42,579 nucleotides of DNA from Bacillota bacterium (GTDB taxonomy: Bacteria; Bacillota; Clostridia; Eubacteriales; Eubacteriaceae). Positions 1-8,326 of this stretch are shown piece by piece. The position numbers and the translations under genes were made by a program. The stretch is from contig JAHIQT010000072.1 of assembly GCA_018903255.1 (NCBI GenBank), positions 1 to 42,579 on the forward strand. Reading direction: 5' to 3'. Every line of letters begins with the position of its first letter. Positions within the stretch are counted from its first letter, which is position 1. The notes beneath the pieces are model-generated. The model was not told where the DNA came from and ran no database searches. It saw only the letters and a program-made list of their open reading frames with translations.

Positions 1-1350
1 CAGACCGACAAAGCGGAGCGTGTTGCGTTCGTTTTTTTCGATGATGCCTTTTCTAAAAAACCGGATATAGACGCCAATAATCATCCCCATCCAGACGACC
101 ACGAAACCAAAATTTCCGGGCAGGTGATTGGCTTTTAGATAACTCCATCCGGTAAAAAAATAGGTTTTTGTTCCCGGTGGATATCCCTGGCTTATTTCGT
201 AATTGCCTAACCAGGATGGCCGAATATTAAAACTGCTGTCCACCGAGCGATTGAGCATTTCATACAATTGACCGGGATTGGCCAAGTAATAAATCGCCAC
301 TCCGGTGGGGTTCACCCGCTTGAAAAAATCACGCTTCATCGCCTCGCTGTTCATCGTTTCCGGGGAAATTGCCTGATAATAAGAAGTTCCGGTTAAAACA
401 GCATACTGCGGATTGATCGAAAATTCTTTTAAGGCTTGCTCTGGATTATCAGCTGTCATCAATACCCCGCGGGTCATACTATGATAGGCACTAAGATTTG
501 TCAGTTGACTGGGCATGATAAAAAATGCCGCTAGCGATGATAAGATCAGCAAGCTTCCACATATTGTGCAAATTCGTTGATAATCTTTTCTTTTGTCCAC
601 ATATTTAAGATTAATGCCGAGGATCCCTAAAAATATTCCTAGCAAGGCATACTGCTGGTTCAAGAGGCAGAGTAGTAATGCACTCAAAAAATAGCAGCTG
701 ATCAGGAGATAGTCATTCAACTTTTCCTGCCCCATCAATATCAGCGAAGTTCCCAGAATAATCACCAGGACATAACTGAGCGCCTGGGTGTAAAAGGAAT
801 TAATCCAGGCTGTATAAGCCGTATCACCGAAGATGAATACCCCTAGACCAACAATAACATAGGACCATTTCGCCCGCTTACCATAGGTGACGGTTTCAAA
901 TAGAAAGTACATCGCAAGCAGATAAAACACCGAAATCACGGCGCCATAAAACCGCAGATCAAACAGCCAATCCCAGCTAAAAGCCTGATCGAGCCGCTTA
1001 GCCGCATTGATAAAAGGTGTCTGGGAGGTGATCAAACTGGTCTCGCTATCATTGTAATATTCCATAATGCCCCAGTTTTTTGAAAAAAAAGCGATCGCTT
1101 CTTTGGCATTGAGGGCGTCGAGAGAATAGAGATTACTGCCTGAAATAATGGCGGTGGTGCTTCCATCATCACCCATGCCGATGACTGGGGGTAAAAACAA
1201 GACAACCAACAGCAGCCCAAATAAAACAAGCACCCCCAGGCTTGAGGGTTTTAATAAGTAATTAAAAGTCCATGCCCAAATTTTCGGAATGCTTTGGCTT
1301 GTTTCTTTTTCAGCTTGTCGGCTGTTATTTTTACTGTTTCTTTTGATCAT
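1..1350 (-). CDS. Multi-pass membrane protein, 3' end outside the window
   Basis: The frame is open from an ATG at 1350 to the left edge: 450 codons without a stop, with the C-terminus missing. An in-frame TAG just upstream and an AAGAGG ribosome binding site 9 bases away fix the start. After a short basic N-terminus (about 30 residues) comes a hydrophobic segment, then a polar stretch with GMGDDG, then many hydrophobic segments separated by short loops. The C-terminal visible part alternates a long soluble stretch (roughly residues 290-400) with a further membrane segment. The layout, with an acidic motif in the first extracytoplasmic loop, resembles GT-C type membrane glycosyltransferases, but I recognise no family-specific motif. 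Function is unknown; cell-envelope glycan work is a guess. Confidence 0.75.
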   Translation of the reverse strand, partial: MIKRNSKNNSRQAEKETSQSIPKIWAWTFNYLLKPSSLGVLVLFGLLLVVLFLPPVIGMGDDGSTTAIISGSNLYSLDALNAKEAIAFFSKNWGIMEYYNDSETSLITSQTPFINAAKRLDQAFSWDWLFDLRFYGAVISVFYLLAMYFLFETVTYGKRAKWSYVIVGLGVFIFGDTAYTAWINSFYTQALSYVLVIILGTSLILMGQEKLNDYLLISCYFLSALLLCLLNQQYALLGIFLGILGINLKYVDKRKDYQRICTICGSLLILSSLAAFFIMPSQLTNLSAYHSMTRGVLMTADNPEQALKEFSINPQYAVLTGTSYYQAISPETMNSEAMKRDFFKRVNPTGVAIYYLANPGQLYEMLNRSVDSSFNIRPSWLGNYEISQGYPPGTKTYFFTGWSYLKANHLPGNFGFVVVWMGMIIGVYIRFFRKGIIEKNERNTLRFVGL

Positions 1351-1683
1351 GCGCTAACCTCTTAAATTCAAAGTCAATTGAGCTCGGGTAGTACTTTTGA
1401 ATGCTTTAATTTATTTTCTCGATGTCACTTACGCTTTTCAAATGCCTCCAACAAAGCAGCGAAATCGGTCTAACCGCTTGATTTTAAGTTATTTTATAAC
1501 TTACTACCCGTTTCTCTGGGATATATCCAAATTATTTGATTAACAACTGAGCTTAGACTAACTTGAATAATTGCATTCCAGATTAATTCCAGATACAGGC
1601 TTGCCGATATCATAAACAATCAGGTTTTACCCTTACAAAGGCTTTTCTTACTACTATCGATACCAGGATTAGACAAAACTTCA

Positions 1684-1712
1684 TTGCTTTTAAATTTTCG
1701 ATTGATTATAAT
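1684..1712 (+). promoter_or_regulatory. Sigma-A-type promoter of the CoA-disulfide reductase unit
   Basis: TTGCTT (1684-1689) and a perfect TATAAT (1707-1712) are separated by 17 bases, with transcription expected to begin near 1719. The coding start lies about 68 bases downstream. No other gene could be served in this orientation. Confidence 0.7.
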
Positions 1713-1721
1713 AGAGTTAAC

Positions 1722-1737
1722 GGTATTTATAAATACC
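1722..1737. promoter_or_regulatory. Perfect 16-bp palindrome, probable repressor operator
   Basis: GGTATTTATAAATACC is a perfect two-fold palindrome beginning about three bases after the predicted transcription start. That position is typical for a repressor that blocks initiation. The same unit ends with an ArsR-family gene (3444-3740), a family that binds AT-rich inverted repeats as dimers, so autoregulation by that protein is the simplest reading. The pairing of protein and site is inference. Confidence 0.55.
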
Positions 1738-1786
1738 CGATTTTTCACTTGATTTTTATAATCTGATTCAAACAAAGGAGAATACC

Positions 1787-3163
1787 ATGAAAATTATTGT
1801 CATAGGAGCAGTTGCCGGTGGTACGTCAGCAGCAGCCAAAGCTCGGCGAAATAATGATTCGGCTGAAATTACTATCTATGAAAAAGATCAGGACATTTCT
1901 TATTCCGGCTGTGGGTTACCTTATTTTATTGGTGGGAAGGTCAAATCGATTCAGGAATTGACTCCACGAAACCCTGATTTTTTCAAATCCAAATATAATA
2001 TCGATATTCATATCCGCCATGAGGTCTTAAAAATTGACATTCCCACTAAAACTCTGGTAGTTAAAAATCTCGAAAACGGAAGCGTTTTTAATGACACCTA
2101 TGATAAATTGATCATCAGCACCGGAGCCCAGGCTTTTATTCCGCCAATTAAGGGAATTGACCTGGATAATGTCTTTTTTCTCAGAAATGTTCAAAATGCC
2201 ATCAGTATAAAAGCCTTTATGGACAATCATCAGCCTAAAACTGCCGTTGTTGTCGGCACCGGTTTTATTGGCTTTGAAGTGATGGAAAATCTAATTGCAT
2301 CCGGGATCAAGGTCACCCTGGTTGAGCGGGCCGGTAAGCTGACACCTAACCTTGATGAGGACATGTCTTTATATCTGGAAAAACTGCTCAGTAAAAAAGA
2401 AATACCGATTCTCAAAAATGCCAATGTGGTAGAAGCCACCAATCAGGGGGTAATCCTTGCAGACGGCACCCTAATTCCCGGTGAAATGATTATCGTGGCC
2501 ACTGGCGTCAAACCAAATGTCGCCCTTGCCAAGGAGGCTGGTTTACTGCTGGGGGTGACCGGGGCGCTCCGGGTTGATGAGCGGATGATGACCATCGATA
2601 CCGATATCTATGCCTGCGGCGACTGTATCGAAACCTGGTCAACGGTGACTAAAAAGCCGCACTACCGGCCCTTAGGTTCAACCGCCAATAAAACCGGCCG
2701 TATCTGCGGCGATAACATTACTGGCGGCAATGTGATCTACCCTGGTAACCTGAGCACTGGTATTTTTAAGGTCTTTGATATCAGCATTGGCAGTACCGGT
2801 TTGTCGGAAGCGGAAGCCCGCAATGCCGGATATGATATCGAAGTTTCTCATGATACCAAAACCAATCAACCAGATTATTATGGTGGCCGGGATATGCTGA
2901 TCAAAGCCATTGCCGACCGGGCTACCCAAAAACTCCTGGGGGTTCAGATCATCGGCTATGAGGGCGTCGATAAGCGCCTCGATATCTTTGTCACCCTGAT
3001 TACCTATGGCGCCACGGTGGACGAAATCTTTAATCTCGATTTGGGTTATGCGCCACCCTTTTCAATCACCAAGGATCCGGTTCACTATACTGGTATGATC
3101 CTCGATAATGCTCTCAATAAGGGGCGCAAGCTGATGACTGCCGAAGAGTTAAAAAAAAACTAA
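1787..3163 (+). CDS. CoA-disulfide reductase / NADH oxidase family flavoprotein
   Basis: This 458-residue protein belongs to the single-cysteine pyridine nucleotide-disulfide reductases. It has an N-terminal FAD dinucleotide fold (VIGAVAGGTSAAAKARR), the redox cysteine at residue 42 in SYSGCGLPYFIGG, a second GxGxxG fold for NAD(P)H near residues 150-168 (VVVGTGFIGFEV), and the flavin motif YACGDC near residue 275. The CGLPY context matches CoA-disulfide and polysulfide reductases better than NADH peroxidases, so likely substrates are CoA disulfide, CoA persulfide or polysulfide in the cytoplasm. AAAGGAG lies 7 bases before the ATG. The frame stops at 3161-3163 directly after nine A, while the following 89 codons in the -1 frame encode a rhodanese domain. 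The intact form is therefore probably a CoADR-rhodanese fusion of 546 residues. Exact substrate is unproven. Confidence 0.88.
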   Translation: MKIIVIGAVAGGTSAAAKARRNNDSAEITIYEKDQDISYSGCGLPYFIGGKVKSIQELTPRNPDFFKSKYNIDIHIRHEVLKIDIPTKTLVVKNLENGSVFNDTYDKLIISTGAQAFIPPIKGIDLDNVFFLRNVQNAISIKAFMDNHQPKTAVVVGTGFIGFEVMENLIASGIKVTLVERAGKLTPNLDEDMSLYLEKLLSKKEIPILKNANVVEATNQGVILADGTLIPGEMIIVATGVKPNVALAKEAGLLLGVTGALRVDERMMTIDTDIYACGDCIETWSTVTKKPHYRPLGSTANKTGRICGDNITGGNVIYPGNLSTGIFKVFDISIGSTGLSEAEARNAGYDIEVSHDTKTNQPDYYGGRDMLIKAIADRATQKLLGVQIIGYEGVDKRLDIFVTLITYGATVDEIFNLDLGYAPPFSITKDPVHYTGMILDNALNKGRKLMTAEELKKN

Positions 3164-3426
3164 ACCATCAGGAAAGGTATCAGCTAATTGATAGCCGGGT
3201 AAATGAGCAGTATGCTGCCGGCCATTTACCGGCAGCGCAAAACATCCCCCACGCTGACCTGCGGGACAAACTTGACCGGCTCGATCCGAGCCTTCCGGTT
3301 ATTACCTATTGTAATAAGGGAGTCACCGGCAATGCAACCCAGAACATCTTACTTAATCACAACTTTAAAAACGTTTATAACCTTTCTGGGGGCTTTCAGT
3401 TTTATGATGCTACCACAGAAGATTAA
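3157..3426 (+). pseudogene. Rhodanese domain in the -1 frame, C-terminal part of the CoADR-rhodanese protein
   Basis: After the A9 run at 3151-3159 the -1 frame is open to a TAA at 3424-3426 and encodes a recognisable rhodanese domain. Visible elements are LIDSR, then AGHLPAAQNIP, then the active-site loop VITYCNKGVTGN with its cysteine, and the closing NLSGGF. No ATG or GTG with a ribosome binding site precedes it, so it is unlikely to be translated alone. The reading EELKKKLNHQERYQLIDSR across the run is smooth. The ArsR gene starts 17 bases after this stop, which fits the domain being the true end of the upstream gene. It is either a frameshift (mutation or sequencing error in a homopolymer) or is read by slippage. 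Rhodaneses move sulfane sulfur through a cysteine persulfide, which suits the reductase. Confidence 0.8.
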
Positions 3427-3443
3427 CAGAAAAGAGGCCCTCT

Positions 3444-3740
3444 ATGAATGCTGATGATGTTTCAGTAAAAATTTTCAAGGCGTTGGGACATCCAGTTCGC
3501 TTACAAATCGTAAAATTTCTTTTAATTGAACCCCAGTGTGTATGCGTCCTTAATCAGTTATTTGACTACAGCCAGGCCAATCTCTCCCAACATCTAAAAA
3601 TACTCAGGGAGGCAGGAATTCTGAATAATCAGAAAATCGGAGTCGAAATGCACTATTCTGTAAAATTAAAGGGCATTGAAACACTGCTGGCGGCGATGGA
3701 TTTAACAGCCGCAGAGTTTTTTTCCACCCTGGAATTCTAA
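3444..3740 (+). CDS. ArsR/SmtB-family transcriptional repressor
   Basis: This small winged-helix protein of 98 residues begins with the family opening IFKALGHPVRLQIVKFL. It has a recognition helix region around SQANLSQHLKILREAGIL and a wing MHYSVK. The segment PQCVCVLNQLF near residues 31-41 corresponds to the ELCVCDL helix that carries metal or metalloid thiolates in ArsR proteins. The two cysteines could equally sense persulfides, as in sulfur-responsive members. AAGAGG precedes the ATG. The gene closes the unit with the CoA-disulfide reductase and rhodanese, so sensing of reactive sulfur or a thiophilic metal is plausible. The effector is not determined. Confidence 0.85.
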   Translation: MNADDVSVKIFKALGHPVRLQIVKFLLIEPQCVCVLNQLFDYSQANLSQHLKILREAGILNNQKIGVEMHYSVKLKGIETLLAAMDLTAAEFFSTLEF

Positions 3741-3747
3741 CTAAATC

Positions 3748-4737
3748 TTATTCACGATAGCCCTGGGGATGGTTTAGATGCCATTTCCAGGCTGTTTTTA
3801 TGATATTATCCAAATCTGAATGCTCTGGAATCCAACCCAATTCCATTTGGGCTTTTTGGGATGAGGCAATTAGTTCGGCCGGGTCTCCGGGTCTTCTATT
3901 GACTACTTCGACTGCGAACGCTTTTTCAGTCAGTGCTTTTGTTTTTGCAATCACCGCTTTGACCGAAAAACCTTTTCCATCACCCAAATTATAAACACTG
4001 CTTAGACCGCCGGTCAGCAGTTTTTCCATCCCTAAGATATGGGCCGAGGCAATATCCATTACGTGGATATAATCCCTGATACAAGAACCATCTGGAGTCG
4101 GATAGTCTTCACCAAAAATACTGATCTGTTGGCGCTGTCCCAGGGCGGTTTTTAAGATCAGTGGCACCAGATGAGTTTCGGGGTTGTGGTCTTCACCGAT
4201 TTCTCCGCTGGAATGGGCGCCAGCCGCATTAAAATAGCGGAAAACCATCGATTTAAGTCCATAGGCTACATCCATCCATTTGAGCATTTTTTCGACTGCC
4301 AATTTTGTCTCTCCGTAGGTATTGGTGGGGTTTTTGTTGCTGTCTTCCGTAATCGGACTTTCCTCCGGTTCGCCATAAACCGCTGCCGTCGACGAAAAGA
4401 CAAAATTCTTGACCTCATGGGCTACCATTGTTTCGAGCAGACAAAGCGTACCATAGACATTATTATGATAGTATTTAAGCGGCTCATTCATCGACTCACC
4501 AACCAGTGAATTGGCACAAAAATGCATCACACAATCAATCGAATAGGTCGTAAACAACTGGTCAAGAAAGGCCTTATCGCGAATATCACCGCTCTCAATG
4601 AGAGCCGCTTTTGAGACGGCCCCCCGATGTCCGGTTGAGAAGTTATCCAGCACCACCACCTCATAGTCTTTTTCGACTAAGGCTCTGACCACATGAGATC
4701 CAATATATCCTGCCCCGCCACATACTAAAATTTTCAT
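3748..4737 (-). CDS. galE: UDP-glucose 4-epimerase
   Basis: GalE interconverts UDP-glucose and UDP-galactose in the cytoplasm, feeding the Leloir pathway and envelope glycans. It is an extended short-chain dehydrogenase: the NAD motif GGAGYIGSH is at the N-terminus, the catalytic YGETK near residue 150, and a sugar-nucleotide region with FRYFNAAGA and RDYIHV follows. At 329 residues it has normal length. Two adjacent ATGs exist (4740 and 4737); AGAGGG is only two bases from the first, so the second is preferred. It converges on the arsR gene with seven bases between. A TATAAT-like box on this strand at 4785-4790 may be its -10, placed right behind the terminator of ppdK. Confidence 0.93.
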   Translation of the reverse strand: MKILVCGGAGYIGSHVVRALVEKDYEVVVLDNFSTGHRGAVSKAALIESGDIRDKAFLDQLFTTYSIDCVMHFCANSLVGESMNEPLKYYHNNVYGTLCLLETMVAHEVKNFVFSSTAAVYGEPEESPITEDSNKNPTNTYGETKLAVEKMLKWMDVAYGLKSMVFRYFNAAGAHSSGEIGEDHNPETHLVPLILKTALGQRQQISIFGEDYPTPDGSCIRDYIHVMDIASAHILGMEKLLTGGLSSVYNLGDGKGFSVKAVIAKTKALTEKAFAVEVVNRRPGDPAELIASSQKAQMELGWIPEHSDLDNIIKTAWKWHLNHPQGYRE

Positions 4738-4800
4738 CATCGCCCTCTATTTCTTTTATTTTAATTTACGCTTGCGCTACCTTTATTATAAAACTTTTTA

Positions 4801-4830
4801 TTAAAAAAAGAAACCCCGAAGGGTTTCTCT
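4801..4830 (-). terminator. Rho-independent terminator after ppdK
   Basis: An 8-bp stem AGAAACCC/GGGTTTCT closes a TTCG tetraloop when read leftward and is followed by seven T. It lies about 30 bases beyond the ppdK stop codon. Confidence 0.88.
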
Positions 4831-4860
4831 AAAACTAAATATACCGAGTAGCGACAATTG

Positions 4861-7506
4861 TTACTTGTCTGTAAATGTGGTTTTATTGTTGCTCAGCGCT
4901 GCCTGAGCTGCTGCCATTCGGGCGATTGGTACCCGGAATGGTGAACAGGAAACATAGTTTAATCCAACACTGTGGAAGAAGTAAATCGATTTGGGATCGC
5001 CACCGTGTTCGCCACAAACTCCGACTTTAAGATCAGGCTTTGTTTTCCGGCCAAGGGTTACACCGGTTTCAACCAATTTACCAACACCTTCGACGTCAAT
5101 GCTCTGGAATGGATCATTTGGCAAGATCCCCTTATCCTTATAGTCGGTAATAAACTTACCGGCATCATCCCGCGAGAAGCCATAGGTCATTTGGGTCAAG
5201 TCATTGGTACCAAAGGAGAAGAATTCAGCGGTTTCGGCAATTTGATCAGCAATCAGGGTGGCTCTTGGAATCTCAATCATCGTTCCGACCTGATATTCGA
5301 TGTCTGATTTCCGCTCTGCCTTGACCAGTTCGGCGGTTTTTCGAACAACCTTATCCAGATAGGTCAGCTCTTCATAAATACCAATTAATGGAATCATAAT
5401 TTCTGGGATAACATTATAACCATCTTTTTCTTTAACTTCAATGGCTGCTTCAATAATCGCACGGGTTTGCATTTCAGCGATTTCAGGATAGGTAATTGCC
5501 AAACGGCAACCACGATGACCCAGCATCGGGTTAAACTCTTCCAATCCCTGAATAATTGTCAGCATGTCTTCCACAGCAAAGCCCATGTCAGCAGCCAGTG
5601 CTTCAATGTCTTTGCTTTCTTTAGGTAAGAATTCATGGAGTGGCGGATCAAGTAGCCGGACGGTAACTGGACGTTCGCCCATCGCTTTATAGATACCGAT
5701 AAAGTCCTCTTTTTGCATCGGCAGAATTTCAGCCAAGGCTTTTTCTCGCTGTTCCTTAGATTCCGATAAAATCATCCGGCGGACACTGGGCAGCCGTTGT
5801 TCATCAAAAAACATATGCTCTGTTCGACAAAGCCCGATCCCTTCCGCACCAAAGCGAACGGCAACCGCCGCATCATTTGGGGTATCGGCGTTAGTCCGTA
5901 CTTTAAGGGTTCTGAATTCATCTGCCCATGCCATGATCTCACCGAAATGGCCTGATAGTTCTGGGGTTACCGTTTTAATACTGCCCTTATAAACACTGCC
6001 AGTACTACCGTTTAAAGAGATAAAGTCGCCTTCTTTAAAAACCTGATTTCCTACTGTAAACTGTTTCGCAGCTTCATCGACTTTGATTGCTTCGCATCCG
6101 GCTACACAACATTTGCCCATCCCTCTGGCAACAACTGCCGCATGAGAGGTCATCCCACCACGCGCTGTTAAAATGCCATTTGCGGCGTACATCCCTTCAA
6201 TATCTTCAGGTGAAGTTTCTTTTCTGACCAGCAGGGTTTCTTCACCATTGGCGACGGCGGCACAAACTGCTTCAGCCGTAAAATAAATTTTCCCGGTAGC
6301 GGCTCCTGGGGAGGCTGGCAGCCCCGTTGCCAGAAGCTCTGCTGCTTTTAAGGCTTTTTCTTCAAAGGTTGGATGGAGCAACTGATCCAATGAGATTGGG
6401 TCGAGTCTCAGAATTGCTTCTTCCTTGGTAATTAAACCTTCCTGAACCATTTCTACAGCGGCACAGAGGGCGGCAGCGGCGGTTCTTTTGCCAGTTCGTG
6501 TCTGGAGGATAAAAAGCTTGCTTTTTTCAATGGTAAACTCAATATCCTGCATATCTTTATAATGCGTTTCTAGAAGATCTGCAGTTTCATGGAATTGTTT
6601 ATAAACCGCTGGCATAATCTCTTTAAGATCCTCGATGTCTCTGGGAGTACGAATCCCGGCGACAACATCTTCGCCCTGAGCATTGATCAAAAACTCGCCA
6701 AAGAGCTTTTTCTGTCCGGTAGCTGGATTTCGCGTAAAGGCTACTCCGGTTCCACAATCATCGCCCATATTTCCATATACCATCGATTGTACATTGACAG
6801 CGGTGCCAATATCATGAGGAATATCATTCATATTTCGATAGCTGATAGCACGGTTATTATTCCATGATCTAAATACTGCTTCAATCGCCATCAACAATTG
6901 TTCTTTGGGATCAAGCGGAAAGTCTACGCCGGTTTCTTCTTTAACGATTTTTTTGTATGCAAGAACAATTTCTTTTAAATCATCTGTTGTCAGTTGTGTA
7001 TCATCTTTATAACCATTTTTTTCCTTAGTAGAATCTAATATATGTTCAAATTTGGCCTTGCTAATTTCTTGAACAACATCACCAAACATTTGAATAAAAC
7101 GTCGGTAGCTGTCAAAGGCAAAACGTTCATTATTTGTCGATTTCGCGATTCCTGCAACCGTTTCATCGTTTAATCCCAGGTTTAAAATAGTATCCATCAT
7201 ACCAGGCATAGAGAATTTTGCACCAGAACGAACCGATACCAATAAGGGGTTCTTAACATCGCCAAACGTCTTTTCACATTCTTTTTCAAGGATCTTCAGA
7301 CTTTCATTAATCTGATCGATAATTTCATTTGAGAGCTTTTTGTCTTGGTTATAATATTCTGTACAAGCCTCGGTTGTAACGGTAAAGCCGCCTGGAACCG
7401 GTAGCCCGATATTAGTCATCTCTGCTAAACCTGCACCCTTACCCCCTAGCAGCTCCTTCATGGTTGCGTTACCTTCTTTAAACAAATAAACCCATTTTTT
7501 TGACAT
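4861..7506 (-). CDS. ppdK: Pyruvate, phosphate dikinase
   Basis: PPDK interconverts pyruvate, ATP and phosphate with PEP, AMP and pyrophosphate. In an autotrophic anaerobe it can serve gluconeogenesis or PPi-linked glycolysis. The 881-residue length is normal. The ATP-grasp domain starts with GGKGAGLAEMT. The swivelling phosphohistidine domain carries GGMTSHAAVVARGMGK (catalytic His near residue 455). The C-terminal PEP/pyruvate barrel ends with GVCGEHGGDP, containing the catalytic cysteine. The threonine two before that histidine is the known target of DUF299 regulators, one of which is encoded immediately upstream. GAGGAGGTAG lies 6-12 bases before the ATG. It is the last gene of a three-gene unit and is followed by a clear terminator. 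Confidence 0.97.
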   Translation of the reverse strand: MSKKWVYLFKEGNATMKELLGGKGAGLAEMTNIGLPVPGGFTVTTEACTEYYNQDKKLSNEIIDQINESLKILEKECEKTFGDVKNPLLVSVRSGAKFSMPGMMDTILNLGLNDETVAGIAKSTNNERFAFDSYRRFIQMFGDVVQEISKAKFEHILDSTKEKNGYKDDTQLTTDDLKEIVLAYKKIVKEETGVDFPLDPKEQLLMAIEAVFRSWNNNRAISYRNMNDIPHDIGTAVNVQSMVYGNMGDDCGTGVAFTRNPATGQKKLFGEFLINAQGEDVVAGIRTPRDIEDLKEIMPAVYKQFHETADLLETHYKDMQDIEFTIEKSKLFILQTRTGKRTAAAALCAAVEMVQEGLITKEEAILRLDPISLDQLLHPTFEEKALKAAELLATGLPASPGAATGKIYFTAEAVCAAVANGEETLLVRKETSPEDIEGMYAANGILTARGGMTSHAAVVARGMGKCCVAGCEAIKVDEAAKQFTVGNQVFKEGDFISLNGSTGSVYKGSIKTVTPELSGHFGEIMAWADEFRTLKVRTNADTPNDAAVAVRFGAEGIGLCRTEHMFFDEQRLPSVRRMILSESKEQREKALAEILPMQKEDFIGIYKAMGERPVTVRLLDPPLHEFLPKESKDIEALAADMGFAVEDMLTIIQGLEEFNPMLGHRGCRLAITYPEIAEMQTRAIIEAAIEVKEKDGYNVIPEIMIPLIGIYEELTYLDKVVRKTAELVKAERKSDIEYQVGTMIEIPRATLIADQIAETAEFFSFGTNDLTQMTYGFSRDDAGKFITDYKDKGILPNDPFQSIDVEGVGKLVETGVTLGRKTKPDLKVGVCGEHGGDPKSIYFFHSVGLNYVSCSPFRVPIARMAAAQAALSNNKTTFTDK

Positions 7507-7511
7507 TTCTT

Positions 7512-8315
7512 CTACCTCCTCGTTATATTTGCAAGTATAATCGCTGCAATTTCTTCAATTGCTTTTGATGTGACGTCAATGACAGTACATCCTAATTTAT
7601 CGAAAAGCTGTTGTGCTTTTTCCAACTCTAGAGTCACTCTTTCATAACTCCCATAGCTTGATGCTCCAGTCAGCCCCATCGCCCGAATTCTTTCTGAACG
7701 AATACTGACCAGATGGTTCGGATCCAGAATGAGACCAAAAATCTTCTTGTTAGAAATCTCAAATAATTCCTTGGGTGGTTCAACCTCTGGCATTAAAGGA
7801 ATATTAGCCACCTTGTAATTATTGTTGGCCAAATAAATGCTGATTGGTGTTTTTGAAGTTCGCGATACCCCGATCAGAATGATATCAGCCTGATTCAAGC
7901 CAGATGTATTTTTGCCATCATCATACTTTACGGCAAACTCGATGGCTTCAATTTTCTTGATATAATGGGCATCGAGTTCCAAACTGGACGACCGATCCCC
8001 GACTGGTTCTTCACCGGTTATGCTTCTCAGTGTCTCCATCAGAGACCCCATCACATCATAAATGGGAACCTCCTTGGCTTTGGATTCTGTTTCCATATGA
8101 CGCTTTAATTCAATCGAAGAAAAGCGATAGACCACTAAACCGTTTTCTTGTTTTGCCAAATCTAAAAGATAGTCAATGCTAATTTTATCATCCACAAATG
8201 GATGAAACCGGACTTCGCGAATGGAGTTTTTGAATACGCTTGTTCCTGCCTTCACCAGCAGTTCCCCAATTTCAGTGGGTGTATCTGAAACGACAAAAAT
8301 TACAATGCTTTTCAA
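7512..8315 (-). CDS. PPDK regulatory protein: bifunctional kinase / pyrophosphorylase (DUF299)
   Basis: Members of this family inactivate PPDK or PEP synthase by ADP-dependent threonine phosphorylation next to the catalytic histidine, and reverse it with phosphate. The 267-residue protein has the N-terminal VSDTPTEIGELLVKA and the P-loop-like IGVSRTSKTPISIYLANN near residues 148-165. KVANIPLMPE and the later SSYGSYERV region also fit. The start appears to be TTG at 8315 with a GAGGT-type site upstream. The gene sits five bases before ppdK and eleven after the regulator, so coupled expression with its target is expected. PPDK rather than PEP synthase is the substrate because the neighbour is PPDK. 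Confidence 0.93.
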   Translation of the reverse strand: MKSIVIFVVSDTPTEIGELLVKAGTSVFKNSIREVRFHPFVDDKISIDYLLDLAKQENGLVVYRFSSIELKRHMETESKAKEVPIYDVMGSLMETLRSITGEEPVGDRSSSLELDAHYIKKIEAIEFAVKYDDGKNTSGLNQADIILIGVSRTSKTPISIYLANNNYKVANIPLMPEVEPPKELFEISNKKIFGLILDPNHLVSIRSERIRAMGLTGASSYGSYERVTLELEKAQQLFDKLGCTVIDVTSKAIEEIAAIILANITRR

Positions 8316-8326
8316 TTTTCAACCTC

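Larger units (their letters stand above)
1351..1786. other. Intergenic region between two divergent genes
   Basis: This AT-rich stretch of 436 bases separates the leftward membrane protein from the rightward CoA-disulfide reductase. I see no credible ORF. It holds a strong rightward promoter and a palindrome (listed separately), and a tandem pair of the 9-mer ATTCCAGAT at 1575-1583 and 1586-1594, one helical turn apart, which could be a protein-binding site. A leftward promoter is not obvious. Confidence 0.6.

Noticed and set aside
1385-1510. Inverted 9-mers CGGGTAGTA and TACTACCCG 108 bases apart
   Set aside because: In a 400-base region a 9-bp inverted match arises by chance fairly often, and nothing else supports an element there.
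3203-3454. Rightward frame of 83 codons after the CoA-disulfide reductase
   Set aside because: It is out of phase with the rhodanese reading, has no ribosome binding site and no domain features; the -1 frame over the same bases is clearly a rhodanese.
4972-6867. Rightward frames opposite ppdK (for example 4972-5307 and 6589-6867)
   Set aside because: They are antisense shadows of strongly conserved ppdK coding sequence, without ribosome binding sites or family features.
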